Below, piece after piece: positions 63,969-64,000 of a stretch of 64,000 bases of DNA. The DNA is taken from contig JBBDIG010000014.1 of assembly GCA_040880525.1 (NCBI GenBank), forward strand, positions 101,369 to 165,368, read 5' to 3'. The translations under genes were made by a program, and so were the position numbers. The notes below the pieces were generated by a model that was given only the letters and a program-made list of their open reading frames with translations, was not told where the DNA came from and did no database searches. Source of the stretch: Bacteroidia bacterium. GTDB taxonomy: Bacteria > Bacteroidota > Bacteroidia > CAILMK01 > JBBDIG01. Position 1 is the first letter of the stretch, and every line of letters begins with the position of its first letter.

Positions 63969-63976
63969 TACATTTG
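63969..63976 (+). promoter_or_regulatory. Putative -7 promoter element at the right edge
   Basis: TACATTTG matches TAnnTTTG and lies 11 bases before an ATG at 63988 (another at 63992), so a gene may begin at the window edge. The remaining 233-bp gap after the TPR-HTH gene is AT-rich and holds no other feature I can support. Confidence 0.4.
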
Positions 63977-64000
63977 AAGAAAAACAAATGTATGGTTACG

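Noticed and set aside
1..64000. CRISPR arrays, rRNA genes, complete insertion sequences, prophage
   Set aside because: No regularly spaced repeat arrays, rRNA stretches, transposase genes or phage structural genes were seen in the window.

Overview
The window looks like a chromosomal piece of a free-living Bacteroidota, most plausibly in the Chitinophagales/Saprospirales neighbourhood; the order is an inference. The evidence is an alternative complex III (act) operon, several secreted proteins with type IX secretion (T9SS) sorting domains, an orphan PorP/SprF protein, many lipoproteins, TAnnTTTG-type -7 boxes upstream of several genes and almost no Shine-Dalgarno sequences.

Layout. 1-7345 (+) holds actB (5' end cut by the window edge), actC, actD, actE and actF, the membrane quinol-oxidising complex. 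A lipoprotein with a methyltransferase fold converges on actF. 8151-24291 is a complete trehalose/alpha-glucan locus split into two divergent operons. The leftward one (treZ, GH57-DUF3536, treY, malQ) turns glucan into trehalose and short sugars. The rightward one (glgE, treS-maltokinase fusion, glgB) turns trehalose into branched glucan through maltose-1-phosphate. 24326-27528 (-) is a small operon of a cystathionine beta-synthase-like enzyme, a signal-less BtuF-like binding protein and a membrane-anchored EEP-family hydrolase. 27712-36758 holds a DUF3347 lipoprotein, a secreted SH3-like protein, a GNAT enzyme with a cysteine cluster, a GT39-type glycosyltransferase, an NDUFA9-like reductase, a polysaccharide deacetylase, tRNA-Leu(CAA), rseP and dxr. 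37038-46006 holds a second GT39-type enzyme, a T9SS cargo protein, pheS flanked by REP-like palindromes and a broken copy of part of itself, an orphan MntA-type nucleotidyltransferase with a decayed HepT partner, SprF and pepD.

Roughly 46170-49560 is an AT-rich island: a TIR-domain protein of the CAP12/Pycsar-effector type, a small XRE regulator, a four-helix-bundle (23S IVS-type) protein flanked by inverted repeats, a RhuM protein and a truncated second four-helix-bundle gene. 49636-55960 holds a Calx-beta T9SS protein, an overlapping yebC-GNAT-lipoprotein-HAD run, a patatin-like lipase and a sulfotransferase. 56240-63767 (-) holds a PKD lipoprotein, a delta-60-repeat T9SS protein, a lipoprotein of the thiol-activated (cholesterol-dependent) cytolysin family whose membrane-recognition domain is replaced by a four-repeat propeller-like module, a membrane protein and a TPR-HTH signalling protein.

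The items most worth following are the cytolysin-like lipoprotein, the AT-rich island with its inverted-repeat cassette, the two-way trehalose/glucan locus, and the debris (REP elements, pheS fragment, HepT and T9SS-B remnants) recording past rearrangements. Functional calls rest on motif reading by eye; no database search was run.
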